NCBI GenBank assembly: GCA_002401045.1
Contig: NVSA01000165.1
Location: 1-14,049 of the forward strand
DNA length: 14,049 nt
Reading direction: 5' to 3'
From: Paracoccaceae bacterium
Lineage (GTDB): Bacteria > Pseudomonadota > Alphaproteobacteria > Rhodobacterales > Rhodobacteraceae
Shown: piece after piece, positions 13,474 through 14,049 of the stretch
Layout of the letters: each line of letters begins with the position of its first letter
Position numbering within the stretch: the first letter of the stretch is position 1
Program-made: the position numbers and the translations under genes
Notes under the pieces: model-generated
Told to the model about the DNA's origin: nothing
Seen by the model: only the letters and a program-made list of their open reading frames with translations
The model's database searches: none

Positions 13474-13961
13474 CGCAATCCTCGCATCGACATCCCCTGA
13501 AAGGGACAGGCATTCGTCTGCATCCGTATCACTATTGGGTTGCTCTCGCCGTATTGCTAGCGGTAGCGGTGTCTGGGCTGATATGGACGGTTTTGCACGA
13601 TTTGCTTCAATGGGAGGACGCACCGATCGTCCGCCAGATTCTGCAGTTGCATGGCGCCTTTGCGTTCTGCAGCCTGATTCTCTTGGGTTCCATGCTGCCG
13701 CAACACATTCGCTTCGCGTGGGTTGCGCGCCGAAACCTCGTGACCGGTACGTTGACGGGAATCGTGTTCTTGTTGCTGACCATCACCGCTTATGGGCTGT
13801 ATTACGGGCCCGAAGATTGGAGTGGTCTTACGAAGACTGTGCACCTTGTTCTGGGCATTGCTGCTGTTGCGGCCGTGCCCCTCCACATGTTCATTGGACG
13901 GAAGCGACACAACGGCTACCGTGCCCCCGCGAGCAAGAATGTACGGCACGAAAAAACCTGA
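13470..13961 (+). CDS. Four-helix membrane protein with paired histidines (DUF4405/cytochrome b-like)
   Basis: A 163-residue inner-membrane protein whose ATG overlaps the apbE stop (ATGA). Four helices are expected near 22-44, 57-80, 88-112 and 122-143. Histidines 61 and 79 at the two ends of helix 2 and histidines 125 and 139 in helix 4 are placed to bind haem b in pairs near each face; His 18, 21 and 43 lie by helix 1. This layout resembles the DUF4405 and PepSY-linked membrane proteins often found with FMN-binding domains and ApbE, thought to pass electrons from the quinone pool to periplasmic flavin. Haem binding is inference. The C-terminus is short and basic (GRKRHN), probably cytoplasmic. 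Last gene of the unit, followed by a strong hairpin. Confidence 0.75.
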   Translation: MTQSSHRHPLKGTGIRLHPYHYWVALAVLLAVAVSGLIWTVLHDLLQWEDAPIVRQILQLHGAFAFCSLILLGSMLPQHIRFAWVARRNLVTGTLTGIVFLLLTITAYGLYYGPEDWSGLTKTVHLVLGIAAVAAVPLHMFIGRKRHNGYRAPASKNVRHEKT

Positions 13962-14023
13962 AGCGAATCGACGAGGCAATCGTACAAGCCTGCGCAGCAA
14001 ACCGCTCGGCGCGCGGGAAAGAG

Positions 14024-14047
14024 CCCCGGGGGAGTAACCCCCCGGGG
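14024..14047 (+). terminator. GC-rich hairpin after the flavin operon
   Basis: Perfect nine-base arms CCCCGGGGG (14024-14032) and CCCCCGGGG (14039-14047) with loop AGTAAC, 62 bases after the last stop. The window ends two bases later, so a T-run cannot be seen; position and strength favour a terminator. Confidence 0.55.
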
Positions 14048-14049
14048 AG

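Noticed and set aside
1..14049. CRISPR arrays, tRNA or rRNA genes, insertion sequences, integrases
   Set aside because: None seen: no regular spaced repeats, no cloverleaf-like or rRNA-like sequence, no transposase or integrase motifs.

Overview
The window is a GC-rich stretch of a Gram-negative proteobacterium, most likely a beta-proteobacterium of the Burkholderiales (Ralstonia/Cupriavidus type). The reasons are the CopA/CopB pair, the CzcE-like and CzcI-like periplasmic proteins known from Cupriavidus metal-resistance clusters, the CopF-type copper ATPase, and the GC-biased codons. It reads as part of a copper/heavy-metal resistance island. No integrase, insertion sequence, tRNA, rRNA or CRISPR array was found, and no regulator gene lies inside the window.

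Layout: 1-422 is the 3' end of a DsbD-type thiol:disulfide interchange protein. 502-1585 (minus) holds a two-gene unit: a COG4315-type 'secreted repeat' protein followed by a monohaem cytochrome c with an extra C-terminal domain. 1586-2446 has little firm coding content: one weak ORF and a few dyads. 2447-2830 is a small exported His/Cys-rich protein resembling CzcI, but without czcCBA. 3001-5216 (plus) is a different block: a Zn-ribbon class I methyltransferase preceded by a strong hairpin, a GtrA-family membrane protein, an unrecognised exported beta-rich protein and a small PnuC/SemiSWEET-like membrane protein. 5233-8592 (minus) is the copper unit copA-copB plus a CzcE-like gene. copA carries a one-base frameshift in a run of seven G (plus strand, 7106-7112) that separates the first three copper-ligand motifs region from the last two. 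8802-11087 (plus, divergent from copA) is a CopF-type P1B ATPase.

11171-13961 (plus) is a compact four-gene unit: an outer-membrane barrel, an FMN-binding exported protein, an ApbE flavin transferase and a four-helix membrane protein with paired histidines (DUF4405-like). The last three are translationally coupled or nearly so. A Fur-box-like sequence sits inside the putative promoter. This looks like a flavin-based extracytoplasmic electron-transfer system placed next to copper detoxification genes, and it is the most interesting unit here. Oddly, the ApbE cannot have a signal peptide, because an in-frame stop lies seven codons upstream of its start.

How it fits together: CopF would pump Cu(I) out of the cytoplasm, CopA would oxidise Cu(I) in the periplasm, CopB would act at the outer membrane, and CzcE-like and CzcI-like proteins would bind periplasmic metal. 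DsbD and cytochrome c fit periplasmic redox balance. The flavin module would move electrons from the quinone pool or membrane haems to a periplasmic or metal acceptor; this last point is inference.
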